Shown: one piece after another, positions 1 to 8,860 of the stretch
Numbering within the stretch: the stretch's first letter is position 1
Layout: every line of letters begins with the position of its first letter
Assembly: GCA_002162875.1 (NCBI GenBank)
Contig: MABA01000024.1
Location: forward strand, 310,001-374,000
DNA from: Rhodobacterales bacterium 52_120_T64
GTDB taxonomy: Bacteria > Pseudomonadota > Alphaproteobacteria > Rhodobacterales > Rhodobacteraceae
DNA: 64,000 nucleotides
Direction of reading: 5' to 3'
The notes under the pieces: generated by a model
Told to the model about the DNA's origin: nothing
The model's database searches: none
What the model saw: only the letters and a program-made list of their open reading frames with translations
Made by a program: the position numbers and the translations under genes

Positions 1-465
1 TCCGCCGTTTACTTTTTGCAATGTCCAGCTGCCAACCTGTGGTGCCAAACGGCCTGCGACTTCAGACATAGGGGCCAACAGTGGCAGCCCGCCCATGCGG
101 TCTGTTACGGTTTCGTAAGCGATGGCGGTAACGCCGCTTGCCAACAGATCAGCCGTTTGTTCAGCGTCTGGAGCGAGGTGCAAGTATGTGAACAGGATCT
201 GGTCTTTGCGAAGCTGTGCGCGCTCAGCTGGTTGTGGTTCTTTAACTTTTACAACCATTTCAGCAGTTGCGAAGATTTCGGCAGCGGTATCAATGATACG
301 TGCGCCAACCGCTACGTATTCCTCGTCTGGGAAACCGGCACCAGCGCCTGCGCCTTTTTGAATGATCACGTCGTGGCCGTTTGCTACGGCCTCGTGAGCG
401 GCGGCGGGGGTGATCCCTACGCGATATTCTTGATTTTTGATTTCTGATGGGCAACCGATAAGCAT
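1..465 (-). CDS. ald: Alanine dehydrogenase, N-terminal 155 residues (cut by window edge)
   Basis: Catalyses reversible NAD-dependent deamination of L-alanine to pyruvate and ammonium in the cytoplasm. The reading frame stays open from ATG at 465 to base 1. The protein begins MLIGCPSEIKNQEYRVGITP and continues with a glycine/alanine-rich GAGAGAGFPDEEY stretch typical of the family. R15, K75 and H96 fall at the positions of the known substrate and catalytic residues. The NAD-binding Rossmann half and the catalytic Asp lie beyond the window. It is divergent from an Lrp-type regulator 142 bp away, the usual arrangement in which the regulator controls ald in response to alanine; that control is inferred. 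Confidence 0.95.
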   Translation of the reverse strand, partial: MLIGCPSEIKNQEYRVGITPAAAHEAVANGHDVIIQKGAGAGAGFPDEEYVAVGARIIDTAAEIFATAEMVVKVKEPQPAERAQLRKDQILFTYLHLAPDAEQTADLLASGVTAIAYETVTDRMGGLPLLAPMSEVAGRLAPQVGSWTLQKVNGG

Positions 466-607
466 GATGACCTCGTTTTGTTGGAAGTTGAATTGATTCG
501 ACATTTGGGGGAAGTCGCGCGCAATTGCTTTGCAAATACACACTAGTCATGACCTGATTTTTCGAATAAACGTGCGTAAATTGTGAAAATATTGGTGGAT
601 TTGTGCA

Positions 608-1069
608 ATGAGTCGAATGGATGCGCTCGATATTAAGATTCTCGAATCTTTACAACGCAAGGGGCGGATGTCTAATGCGGAAATGGCGGAAAAGGTAAAT
701 CTGTCACCTTCAGCCTGTCACCGCCGGATTCAGAGGTTGGAGGACGACGGGGTTATTCGTGAATATGTGGCTTTGTTGAACGCGCGCGCGGTAGACAAGC
801 CTTCCACGATTTTTGTGGAAATTACATTGTCAGGGCAGGCGGATGAGTTGCTAGACGCGTTTGAGCGTCAGGTGGCGTTGGTGCCCGATGTGCTGGAGTG
901 TCATCTAATGGCTGGATCCGCGGACTATATGTTGAAAGTGGTTGCACGCGACACGGATGATTTCGCCCGCATTCACCGGCAGTATCTTGCTAGATTGCCT
1001 GGAGTCGCGCAGATGCAATCCAGCTTTGCACTGCGGACCGTGTTCAAGACGACTGCAATTTCACTTTAG
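608..1069 (+). CDS. Lrp/AsnC-family transcriptional regulator, probably of ald
   Basis: 153 residues, the normal Lrp/AsnC length. An N-terminal helix-turn-helix (about residues 5-60, MDALDIKILESLQRKGRMS then AEMAEKVNLSPSACHRRIQR) is followed by the RAM ligand-binding domain (about 70-145, containing FVEITLSG and VLECHLMAGSADYMLKV). Such proteins bind amino acids and form octamers on AT-rich sites. Divergence from alanine dehydrogenase suggests it is the alanine-responsive activator of that gene; this is inferred from position only. A GGTGG at 594-598 sits 9 bases before the ATG. The 3' end overlaps the convergent azlD by 4 bases. Confidence 0.92.
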   Translation: MSRMDALDIKILESLQRKGRMSNAEMAEKVNLSPSACHRRIQRLEDDGVIREYVALLNARAVDKPSTIFVEITLSGQADELLDAFERQVALVPDVLECHLMAGSADYMLKVVARDTDDFARIHRQYLARLPGVAQMQSSFALRTVFKTTAISL

Positions 1070-1389
1070 CCAAGCAAATATAGCATCAAGTACAACATCC
1101 CCATGCCCCCGAATATCGCGCCTAGAACGCTGCGAAAAATGCCGCCGATCAACAGGGCCGTTGTCGCCGCGATTAGACGCGCCGGATCAGGGTCGCCGCC
1201 GGTTGCTTCGGGCCAAACCGTCAGCGGCGCGATTAGACCCGGCATTACAGCGGCGGGCACGTAACGAAGGTGGCGCGTTAACCATTCAGGCAATTCGCGA
1301 TCACCGACAAATCCGATAAAAGAATAGCGGATTATATATGTTCCGATGCCAAGCATAATAACGGTAAGCCAAATATCCAAGTCGGTCAT
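1066..1389 (-). CDS. azlD: AzlD-family branched-chain amino-acid export subunit
   Basis: 107 residues with about four hydrophobic segments (WLTVIMLGIGTYIIRYSFIG near the N terminus, then VPAAVMPGLIAPLTVW, LIAATTALLIGGIF and a terminal MLYLMLYLLG). This is the small partner of AzlC; in characterised systems the two together export branched-chain amino acids or their analogues. The start ATG overlaps the azlC stop by 4 bases, so the pair is translationally coupled. The substrate here is unproven. Confidence 0.88.
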   Translation of the reverse strand: MTDLDIWLTVIMLGIGTYIIRYSFIGFVGDRELPEWLTRHLRYVPAAVMPGLIAPLTVWPEATGGDPDPARLIAATTALLIGGIFRSVLGAIFGGMGMLYLMLYLLG

Positions 1390-2087
1390 TTCGAGACCCC
1401 CATCCTGCGTTCAATCTCGGCGCCTGTGATCATCGCACTTATTGCAGCAATGATTAACCAAAGGTTATATGGCATCCACACCAACGCCAGCGAAACCACC
1501 ACAGATACAATCGCCGCCCCGAGATGTGGAATACTTCGTAAGCTTGGCGCAACTAACGCGATAAACATTACCGGCACAGCAAAATCGAGGGCGACTTCTT
1601 CTGGAATCGTGGACCCCAGGATGACACCGACGTATGTAGAAGCATACCAAAGCGGAAAGATCAGCGTAGCGGTTCCAAAGAAATAGGCCAACTTTTCATT
1701 ACTTGTCAGGTCCGGTTTTCGATCCATTTCCAGTATCGATACGCCGTAGGTTTGGTCGATCAGGAAATACGCAGCAATTGCGCGGTGCCATTTTTGGGTT
1801 TTACCGATATGCGGCGCGAGCGACGCAGAATACATTGCCATTCTCATGTTCACGGCGATGCCCGTAAGGGCCGCAATATAGAAAGGTGCGCCGTCGCTAA
1901 GCACCTGAACCGATGAGAATTGGGAGGCACCCGCCACCACAACCATTGTCATGGCCATAGTTTGCAAAACGTCGAAACCTGCCTCGGTGGCGACGACGCC
2001 GAATAACATGCCGAAGGGTATTGCTATTATCAAAAATGGTGCTCCGGCCCATAAGCCACGGACATAGGAAGTTTTTACTGTCGACAT
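1386..2087 (-). CDS. azlC: AzlC-family branched-chain amino-acid permease
   Basis: 233 residues with multiple membrane segments and the family signature region GLWAGAPFLIIAIPFGMLFG followed by AMTMVVVAGASQFSSVQVL. It is the large subunit of the AzlCD exporter. I chose ATG at 2087 (MSTVKTSYVRG) because AAGGA lies 7 bases upstream; the longer frame would start at a TTG at 2138 without a good ribosome site. It is divergent from the molybdenum-cofactor operon. Confidence 0.88.
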   Translation of the reverse strand: MSTVKTSYVRGLWAGAPFLIIAIPFGMLFGVVATEAGFDVLQTMAMTMVVVAGASQFSSVQVLSDGAPFYIAALTGIAVNMRMAMYSASLAPHIGKTQKWHRAIAAYFLIDQTYGVSILEMDRKPDLTSNEKLAYFFGTATLIFPLWYASTYVGVILGSTIPEEVALDFAVPVMFIALVAPSLRSIPHLGAAIVSVVVSLALVWMPYNLWLIIAAISAMITGAEIERRMGVSK

Positions 2088-2162
2088 GTGTAAGTCCTTG
2101 TTGTCAATGTCATGCAGGTATAAATTAAATTTAGCCAACCCACGAATGAAGAGGCTTGTTAC

Positions 2163-3020
2163 GTGACGTCAAAGTTATTGATATATCCAGACCCGAAGAA
2201 TCCATCGCTGACCCGTGCGGTTAAGGGTATAGATCATAATGGCGAACAACAAACAATCCGTGTTGTTGAGGAGCGGCCATTGACGATATATCTCAACTCT
2301 CAGGAAATTGTGACGGCGATGACTATCGGGGATTATCCTGAATATCTGGCGGTCGGGTATCTGCGTAATCAGTTGATGCTGTTGCCGGATGATGTAATCA
2401 CAGGCGTGGATTTCGACGAGGAAGTTGAAACCGTCGTCGTAAGAACTGAACGCAAGACGGATTATGAAGAAAAGCTGAAGAAGAAAACCCGAACTTCTGG
2501 CTGTGCAGTTGGCACGGTTTTCGGCGATATGATGGAGGGGTTGGAGGATGTCCAATTGCCCGCGACACCGCTGAAAACCAGTTGGCTTTATTCTCTGGCG
2601 CATGAGATCAACACGATGCCGAGTTTGTACCTCGAGGCAGGTGCAATTCATGGTTCAGTTTTGTGCCGAGGGGATGTTCCAATAGTCTATATGGAAGATG
2701 TGGGGCGTCATAATGCGGTCGACAAAATTGCGGGTTGGATGATGCTGGAAGGCGAAAGCCCTGACGACAAGATTATGTATACGACGGGGCGGTTGACGTC
2801 CGAGATGGTGATTAAGACCGCAATGATGGGAATCCCAACGTTGGCGTCTCGATCCGGTTTCACGGCATGGGGCGTTGAAATCGCGCAGCAGGTGGGGCTG
2901 ACGTTAATTGGCCGGATGCGTGGAAAACGTTTCATTTGCCTTAGCGGCGAGGATCGGCTGGAGTGGGACGCGGATGTTAACACCGTGCAAAATGAACCGA
3001 AGAAATCAGCGCAAAGGTAA
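2163..3020 (+). CDS. fdhD: Formate dehydrogenase accessory sulfurtransferase FdhD
   Basis: 285 residues starting at GTG. FdhD passes sulfur from a cysteine desulfurase to the Mo-bisMGD cofactor before its insertion into formate dehydrogenase. Conserved blocks are present: YLAVGYLRNQ, MEDVGRHNAVDKIAG and TGRLTSEMVIKTAMMGIPTL. The reactive loop reads SGCAVGTVFGD, so only C114 of the usual CxxC pair is present, with Gly at the second position. It is the first gene of a run with mobA, mobB and moeA. No formate dehydrogenase subunit is in the window. Confidence 0.93.
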   Translation: MTSKLLIYPDPKNPSLTRAVKGIDHNGEQQTIRVVEERPLTIYLNSQEIVTAMTIGDYPEYLAVGYLRNQLMLLPDDVITGVDFDEEVETVVVRTERKTDYEEKLKKKTRTSGCAVGTVFGDMMEGLEDVQLPATPLKTSWLYSLAHEINTMPSLYLEAGAIHGSVLCRGDVPIVYMEDVGRHNAVDKIAGWMMLEGESPDDKIMYTTGRLTSEMVIKTAMMGIPTLASRSGFTAWGVEIAQQVGLTLIGRMRGKRFICLSGEDRLEWDADVNTVQNEPKKSAQR

Positions 3021-3026
3021 AATAAT

Positions 3027-3647
3027 ATGAAAGTTGCGGGCGTTATATTGGCGGGTGGTCGATCTTCGCGCATGGGCGGTGGTGATAAATCGTTAATGGG
3101 CCTCGGTGGGCAAACAATTTTGGCGCGGGTTATCGCGCGGCTTGCCCCGCAGGTTGAAGTTTTGGCGCTGAATGCTAACGGTGATCCAACGCGATTTGCG
3201 AAATACGGACTGCCAGTGGTGGCGGATTCGATCAGTGGTTTTGCCGGGCCATTGGCAGGTGTCCTTGCAGGCATGGATTGGGCGCATGAGCAAGATGCCG
3301 AGTATATTGTGACAGCTGCAGCGGACACGCCCTTTTTCCCTGATCATCTGTTGGTCGCCCTGCAAATGGCACAATTGTCAGAGGGAAAACCTTTGGCGAT
3401 GGCAATGACACCGGACCCTGTACGAAAATTCGCGCGACACCCGACATTTGGACTTTGGCCGGTTGGCTTGCGGGATGATTTACGCAGGGCTTTGAATGAG
3501 GGTACGCGTAAAGTTGTTCAGTGGACCGAGCCGCATGGGTGCTCGAAAGTGGTGTTCAACTTCGATGGAGGCGATCCATTTTTTAATGTGAACACACCTG
3601 ACGATATTGTAATTGCACAAAGCATGCTGAAGGAGTTCGACGCGTGA
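3027..3647 (+). CDS. mobA: Molybdenum cofactor guanylyltransferase MobA
   Basis: 206 residues. It transfers GMP from GTP to molybdenum-molybdopterin, giving the guanine dinucleotide cofactor used by formate dehydrogenases and DMSO-reductase-type enzymes. The nucleotidyltransferase loop LAGGRSSRMGGGDKSLMGL is at the N terminus and AAADTPFFPDHLL is the metal-binding Asp region. It begins 6 bases after the fdhD stop, and its own stop overlaps the GTG start of mobB. Confidence 0.95.
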   Translation: MKVAGVILAGGRSSRMGGGDKSLMGLGGQTILARVIARLAPQVEVLALNANGDPTRFAKYGLPVVADSISGFAGPLAGVLAGMDWAHEQDAEYIVTAAADTPFFPDHLLVALQMAQLSEGKPLAMAMTPDPVRKFARHPTFGLWPVGLRDDLRRALNEGTRKVVQWTEPHGCSKVVFNFDGGDPFFNVNTPDDIVIAQSMLKEFDA

Positions 3648-4141
3648 AGATATACGGAGTTGTAGGTTGGAAGAACTCCGGTAAAACGACACTGGTGGAG
3701 CGACTTGTGACCGAAATTACCGCTCGTGGGCTCACGGTTTCAACGGTTAAACACGCGCATCACACATTCGATGTCGATCAGGAGGGGAAAGACAGTTTCC
3801 GCCACCGTTCGGCAGGGGCGCGGGAGGTGTTGCTGGCTAGCCGTAATCGATGGGCATTGATGCATGAAATGCACGATGATACGGAGCCCTCATTGAGTGA
3901 GTTGTTGCAAAAACTGTCGTCCGTCGATCTGGTTTTGATCGAAGGATATAAGCGGGATAACCATGCCAAACTTGAAGCACACCGCGCAGAAACCAAACAA
4001 GGGTTGTTGGCTTCGAAAGACCAAACCGTATCCGCAGTAGCTTCGAATTATGTGGTCGCTGGATTGTCGGTGCCGCAGTTTGATCTGGATGATGTTACGG
4101 GAATCGCCAGTTACATTTTGAAGGAGGTCGGTCTTGAGTAG
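3644..4141 (+). CDS. mobB: Molybdopterin-guanine dinucleotide biosynthesis adaptor MobB
   Basis: 165 residues from a GTG start overlapping the mobA stop. It is a P-loop GTP-binding protein that partners MobA in cofactor nucleotide attachment. Visible motifs are the Walker A GWKNSGKTTLVERL, the family block VKHAHHTFDVDQEGKDSFRH and the Walker B-like DLVLIEGYKRD. It overlaps the following moeA by 8 bases. Confidence 0.95.
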   Translation: MKIYGVVGWKNSGKTTLVERLVTEITARGLTVSTVKHAHHTFDVDQEGKDSFRHRSAGAREVLLASRNRWALMHEMHDDTEPSLSELLQKLSSVDLVLIEGYKRDNHAKLEAHRAETKQGLLASKDQTVSAVASNYVVAGLSVPQFDLDDVTGIASYILKEVGLE

Positions 4142-5396
4142 CCCTCCTAAACTTTCCAATGATTGTTTTGCGCTGCCTCCGGGTGTGCATTGGACGCCGG
4201 TTGACGAAACTTTAACAAGCCTTCGTGAAAGGGTGTCGGTTGTCACGGGCATCGAGCCCGCCCCCACCGTCGCGGCGGGGGGGCGCGTACTTGCCGCAGA
4301 TGTTGTGGCCAAGCGAAATAGTCCGCCGTATGCGAATTCCGCTGTGGATGGCTACGGGTTTGCTTTTGCGTCATTGGGCGGTGAAGGCGCGCAATCGTTG
4401 CCGTTGGCACACGGTCGTGCGGCGGCAGGTGGCCCGTTCAATGGTGTGGTTCCTGTGGGCCAAGCGTTGCGGATTTTGACTGGGGCGATAGTACCGGAAG
4501 GAATCGATACCATTGTGCTTGAGGAAGACGTGATCATCGAGGATGATGTCTTGAAGTTTGCGATGGGCCTTAGGAAAGGTGCAAATGTACGCCCAAAGGG
4601 CGAGGATGTTTCTGCTGGAGGCCACGTGCTTTCTGCGGGGCGTATTTTACAACCACAAGACTTGGGGCTGCTGGCTGCAGTTGGCGTGGATACCATACAA
4701 GTTCGTAAACGATTGCGAGTAGCTGTTTTGTCAACGGGCGACGAACTGCGTCAAGTTGGCGAGGATATCGCATCACATCAAATTTACGATGCTAATCGAC
4801 CGATGTTGCTGGATTTGATCCGCCGTTGGGGAATGGAACCAGTCGACTTGGGCCATGTGCGCGATGACGCAAAAATAGTTGAGCAGATGTTAACGCGCGG
4901 GGCGCGGGAGGCGGATGTGATCTTGACGTCTGGCGGTGCATCTGCGGGGGACGAGGATCATATCTCGGCGGCACTGCAAGCTTCCGGTACATTAAATCTT
5001 TGGCGTGTTGCTGTTAAGCCCGGTCGACCACTGGCGCTGGCGATGTGGGGGGGCGTTCCTGTGTTCGGATTGCCGGGAAATCCGGTGGCCGCGTTCGTGA
5101 CAGCCCTGATTTTTGCACGACCGACGTTGCTTGAACTTAGTGGTGCTGGATGGGCGGAACCTCGGGCTATGCATTTGCCAGCGGCGTTTAGCAAAAATAA
5201 AAAACCGGGACGGCGAGAGTATCTGCGTGCGAAAATGGATGCGAACGGTCATGCCGAAGTATTCAAAAGCGAGGGTAGCGGGCGAATTTCGGGCCTGACT
5301 TGGGCCGAAGGTCTTGTCGAACTCATGGATGAAGGTCGCGAAATAGTTGAGGGCGTTCCGGTTCGATTTTACCCGTTTTCCGAATTTGGGTTATGA
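4134..5396 (+). CDS. moeA: Molybdopterin molybdotransferase MoeA
   Basis: 420 residues. It inserts molybdate into adenylylated molybdopterin. Motifs in order: NSAVDGYGF, RILTGAIVPEGIDTIV, the MPT-binding block VAVLSTGDEL then LTSGGASAGDEDHI, and VFGLPGNPVAAFV. The start appears to be TTG at 4134, preceded by the strong site AAGGAGGT inside the end of mobB. The last gene of the fdhD-mobA-mobB-moeA run; the next gene is convergent, 10 bases away. Confidence 0.95.
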   Translation: MSSPPKLSNDCFALPPGVHWTPVDETLTSLRERVSVVTGIEPAPTVAAGGRVLAADVVAKRNSPPYANSAVDGYGFAFASLGGEGAQSLPLAHGRAAAGGPFNGVVPVGQALRILTGAIVPEGIDTIVLEEDVIIEDDVLKFAMGLRKGANVRPKGEDVSAGGHVLSAGRILQPQDLGLLAAVGVDTIQVRKRLRVAVLSTGDELRQVGEDIASHQIYDANRPMLLDLIRRWGMEPVDLGHVRDDAKIVEQMLTRGAREADVILTSGGASAGDEDHISAALQASGTLNLWRVAVKPGRPLALAMWGGVPVFGLPGNPVAAFVTALIFARPTLLELSGAGWAEPRAMHLPAAFSKNKKPGRREYLRAKMDANGHAEVFKSEGSGRISGLTWAEGLVELMDEGREIVEGVPVRFYPFSEFGL

Positions 5397-5406
5397 TGGA
5401 TTATAG

Positions 5407-6402
5407 CTATCCAAACATTCCGGCGGCGCGTCCTAGCAACATAAATGCCCGACCGGATCGTGTGTCTGCAAGCATCTGAATCTGTGCGTCACTGGCCCCT
5501 GACGTGAAACTTTTCAACATGATGTCGAACCGCCGTAAGAAGTATAACGAGCTGTCGCGGAAAATCTGGTCCGTTTTTTCGCGCGCCTTGATTCGCTCCA
5601 TAGCTTCAGGCGCAATGATGCCGCCGACGGTGGTCACATCACTCCCGCGTGTGCCTTCTGCGAAACTACGCCAATCGTATGCGGGGGCGATCTCGGGGCG
5701 AAGGTCATCCATATAGATGCCCTCTTGAGAGAGAAGGTTCAGGATATCCTCGGCTGCACGAAGAAGCTGGCCTGTTTCCTCATCGCGTTTGGCCAAGCGC
5801 AGAGCGCGGAATCCCTCAGCGTCTTTTTCATTGCGCGGGAAGTCCAATGCCCGCAGCAAATCTGACCAATCCATCGGTTGGTCAGTTGGGCTCGTGGTTT
5901 CAGGGATTGGTTCCGCGGCGGCGCTGCCCGACGTTGCTTGGGTCTGCATTGCCGCTTGCATCTGACGTACTGAAGTTATCGTCGTTTCCATTTGCTTGAT
6001 CTGATTGGTCAATTCTGTGACCCGCAACTGCAACGTTTCCACCCGGTTGTCTTTGATCCTTGGCTGTGAAACGCCATTCTGATTTTGTTTGCTGTCGCCA
6101 TCGCGCAACTCGTGAACTTCGCGTTCCAAGCGACGGGCCTCGTCCTGTATCTGGAAACTGCGTCTGATCAACGCGGAGCCAAGCCACACGAATGCCAATG
6201 GCAGGATCAGGACGATCAGGAAGAATATAATCTCCAAAAACGCCGCGTCGCGTGGCTCGGCTAGATCCCCAAGCAGGCCGAAATACCCGGCGCCGTATCC
6301 AGCAAGCAGGATCACCCACACGACCGATAAAATCGTAGCGACGATGATCTCACGCCCTTCAAAAGCCGAGCGGGGAGAGGTTTTTTCCAATGGGCCGAAC
6401 AA
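5407..6402 (-). CDS. Conserved membrane protein with coiled coil, function unknown
   Basis: 331 residues; I do not recognise a functional family. Two hydrophobic segments near the N terminus (about residues 20-45, IIVATILSVVWVILLAGYG, and about 57-80, EIIFFLIVLILPLAFVWLG) form a hairpin. A charged heptad-like region follows (about 85-145), then a soluble C-terminal domain. The start is TTG at 6402; AAGGAG lies 6 bases upstream and no ATG is available nearby. It sits downstream of greA on the same strand. Confidence 0.75.
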   Translation of the reverse strand: MFGPLEKTSPRSAFEGREIIVATILSVVWVILLAGYGAGYFGLLGDLAEPRDAAFLEIIFFLIVLILPLAFVWLGSALIRRSFQIQDEARRLEREVHELRDGDSKQNQNGVSQPRIKDNRVETLQLRVTELTNQIKQMETTITSVRQMQAAMQTQATSGSAAAEPIPETTSPTDQPMDWSDLLRALDFPRNEKDAEGFRALRLAKRDEETGQLLRAAEDILNLLSQEGIYMDDLRPEIAPAYDWRSFAEGTRGSDVTTVGGIIAPEAMERIKAREKTDQIFRDSSLYFLRRFDIMLKSFTSGASDAQIQMLADTRSGRAFMLLGRAAGMFG

Positions 6403-6434
6403 CCGCGGCTCCTTTTTATCTGTGGTTCCTGACC

Positions 6435-6905
6435 CTAGATATACTTAATCGACAGAATTTCGTAGGACTTTCCACCACCGGGGGCGCGGACCTCGATGCT
6501 ATCACCTTCTTCTTTGCCAATAAGGGCACGGGCGAGAGGGGATTTGAGGTTCAATAAATTCGCTTCAATATCAGCTTCCGGTTCGCCAACGATTTGGTAA
6601 GAAACCTCTATGTCGGTGTCTTCGTCTACCAGTTCGACTGTTGCACCAAATTTGATGGTACCTGACATTTTAGTCACGTCGATCACATCGGCGAGGCCGA
6701 TAATGCCTTCGAGTTCTTTAACACGACCCTCGATGTGGCTCTGTTCCTCGCGCGCGGCGTGGTATTCGGCGTTCTCGGACAGGTCTCCATGCTCGCGCGC
6801 TTCGGCGATGGCACGGATAACGGCAGGGCGTCGCTCGGATTTCAGAACCTTTAGTTCCGCATCAAGCTTCTTGAAACCTTTGATCGTCAAAGGGATCTTT
6901 TCCAT
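6435..6905 (-). CDS. greA: Transcription elongation factor GreA
   Basis: 156 residues. GreA rescues backtracked RNA polymerase by stimulating transcript cleavage. The N-terminal coiled coil contains the acidic tip region [20 protein letters not shown], and the C-terminal FKBP-like domain ends [13 protein letters not shown]. Length and both domains match the family. It is divergent from the ETF-QO gene across 177 bases. Confidence 0.97.
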   Translation of the reverse strand: MEKIPLTIKGFKKLDAELKVLKSERRPAVIRAIAEAREHGDLSENAEYHAAREEQSHIEGRVKELEGIIGLADVIDVTKMSGTIKFGATVELVDEDTDIEVSYQIVGEPEADIEANLLNLKSPLARALIGKEEGDSIEVRAPGGGKSYEILSIKYI

Positions 6906-7082
6906 AATTGTCTCCGGTCCGTGACGTAACTGTTAATATTCGAATGAACATAGGTTCGTGTGCAGGTTACTTCAAGTAATATCGGCGTTTTATACGCTTA
7001 TTATGTCTGGTCTTGATTGACCTGTTAAGCTGGAACGCGGTAGGGATTGTGTGACGGATACATAAACCAAAGGATTGTCAGC

Positions 7083-8738
7083 ATGTCGGAAATTGAACGC
7101 GAGTCTATGGATTACGACGTTGTTATTGTGGGCGCGGGACCGGCGGGCCTTTCGGCTGCGATCCGGTTGAAACAGCTTGATGCAGATTTGAATGTTGTGG
7201 TGCTTGAAAAAGGTTCCGAAGTTGGGGCGCATATCCTATCAGGCGCGGTTCTAGACCCGATCGGGCTGGACGCTTTGATGCCTGACTGGAAAGAGCGCGG
7301 AGCACCGATCAAGACCAAGGTGACAGAGGATAGATTCCTGATGTTGGGGCAGAGCGGATCTATCCGTATACCGAACTTCCCGATGCCGCCGTTGATGAAC
7401 AATCACGGAAATTACATCGTCTCCATGGCGAATGTGTGCCGCTGGATGGCGGAGCAAGCTGAAGCGATGGGTGTGGAAATATTCCCCGGCATGGCATGTT
7501 CCGAACTGGTTTACGGGGACAATGGCGCAGTTAGGGGTGTTGTCGCAGGTGAATTCGGTAAGAACCCTGATGGCACCGAAGGGCCAAGCTATGAGCCAGG
7601 GATGGTTCTGAACGGAAAGTATGTCTTCCTCTCCGAAGGGGTGCGTGGAAGCCTATCCAAGCAAGTAATTGCAAAGTATGATCTGCAAGCCGGTTCCGAT
7701 GTTCAGAAATATGGCCTCGGCATGAAGGAAATCTGGGAAATCAAACCGGAGAACCACAAAGAAGGGCAAGTGACCCATACAATGGGTTGGCCTTTGGGCG
7801 GTAATGCCGGCGGCGGATCGTTCGTTTACCATCTTGAAAACAATCAGGTTTATGTCGGGTTTGTTGTCCACCTGAACTATAAAAACCCGCACTTGTTTCC
7901 GTATATGGAATTTCAGCGTTTCAAACATCACCCGGCCATTGCCGACATGCTGGAGGGCGGTAAACGCGTCGCTTACGGTGCGCGTGCAATTACTGAAGGT
8001 GGTTGGCAGTCTATTCCAAAGTTGGTGTTCCCCGGAGGCGCGTTGTTGGGCTGCTCGGCTGGCTTCATGAATGTACCGCGAATTAAAGGGAACCATAATG
8101 CGATGCTTTCGGGCAAAGCAGCTGCGGAAGCAGCCGTGGAGGCGATCAAGGCGGGGCGGTCGGGGGACGAACTTACAGCCTACGATGTTGACGTGAAGTC
8201 TGGACCGATTGCCAAGGATCTGAAACGCGTTCGGAATGTGAAACCACTTTGGTCAAAGTTTGGCATGTTGGCCTCGTTGGGTCTCGGTGCGTTTGACATG
8301 TGGGTTGCTAACCTGACCGGATGGAACCCACTAGGCACGCTCAGCCACGGAAAAACTGATGCAGCGGCGACTGGTAAAGCGGCGGATCACAAAGTTTTGG
8401 AATACCCTAAACCTGACGGCAAGCTCAGCTTCGATCGTCTGACCAATGTCAGCTTTTCGGCAACCAACCACGCCGAAGAACAGCCGTGCCATTTGGTGTT
8501 AGCTGATCCAAACATGCCAATTGATGTCAACCTGCCGGAATTTGCGGAACCAGCGCAGCGATATTGCCCAGCTGGTGTTTACGAAATTTTGCGTGACGAA
8601 GATGGGTCTAACCCGCGCTTCCAGATCAATGCGCAGAACTGCGTCCATTGCAAAACTTGTGACATCAAGGATCCAAGCCAAAATATTACATGGGTGACAC
8701 CGCAAGGTGGCGAGGGGCCGAATTATCCGAACATGTAA
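7083..8738 (+). CDS. Electron transfer flavoprotein-ubiquinone oxidoreductase
   Basis: 551 residues. This inner-membrane-associated enzyme passes electrons from reduced ETF to ubiquinone, linking acyl-CoA and amino-acid dehydrogenases to respiration. The FAD loop VVIVGAGPAGLSAAIRLK is at the N terminus. The C terminus carries the 4Fe-4S ligands in NCVHCKTCDIKDPSQ with a further Cys upstream in QRYCPAG. ATG at 7083 (MSEIERES) is chosen because AAAGGA lies just upstream; an upstream in-frame ATG at 7047 has no ribosome site. The alpha subunit of its electron donor ETF is at the far end of this window. Confidence 0.96.
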   Translation: MSEIERESMDYDVVIVGAGPAGLSAAIRLKQLDADLNVVVLEKGSEVGAHILSGAVLDPIGLDALMPDWKERGAPIKTKVTEDRFLMLGQSGSIRIPNFPMPPLMNNHGNYIVSMANVCRWMAEQAEAMGVEIFPGMACSELVYGDNGAVRGVVAGEFGKNPDGTEGPSYEPGMVLNGKYVFLSEGVRGSLSKQVIAKYDLQAGSDVQKYGLGMKEIWEIKPENHKEGQVTHTMGWPLGGNAGGGSFVYHLENNQVYVGFVVHLNYKNPHLFPYMEFQRFKHHPAIADMLEGGKRVAYGARAITEGGWQSIPKLVFPGGALLGCSAGFMNVPRIKGNHNAMLSGKAAAEAAVEAIKAGRSGDELTAYDVDVKSGPIAKDLKRVRNVKPLWSKFGMLASLGLGAFDMWVANLTGWNPLGTLSHGKTDAAATGKAADHKVLEYPKPDGKLSFDRLTNVSFSATNHAEEQPCHLVLADPNMPIDVNLPEFAEPAQRYCPAGVYEILRDEDGSNPRFQINAQNCVHCKTCDIKDPSQNITWVTPQGGEGPNYPNM

Positions 8739-8799
8739 CTTTTAGGGTCTGCCATCGATTTGATCACATTAGGTAATGTTCTTAAGCGTTGTGATTGTA

Positions 8800-8830
8800 T
8801 CCTGCGAGCGAGGCGCATACGTTCGCAGGA
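8800..8830. other. Stable stem-loop between the ETF-QO and TPR genes
   Basis: An 11-bp stem (TCCTGCGAGCG at 8800-8810 with CGTTCGCAGGA at 8820-8830, one G-U pair) closes a 9-base loop. No T-run follows on either strand, so it is not a classical intrinsic terminator. It lies 30 bases before the TPR gene start and may act in the 5' leader or the 3' end of the preceding transcript. Confidence 0.5.
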
Positions 8831-8860
8831 AGGTTAAGACATTTCAGGAGCATCCGGTTA

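Noticed and set aside
2708-3328. A 206-codon minus-strand frame over fdhD and mobA
   Set aside because: It spans the junction of two well-supported genes on the other strand and has no recognisable domain.
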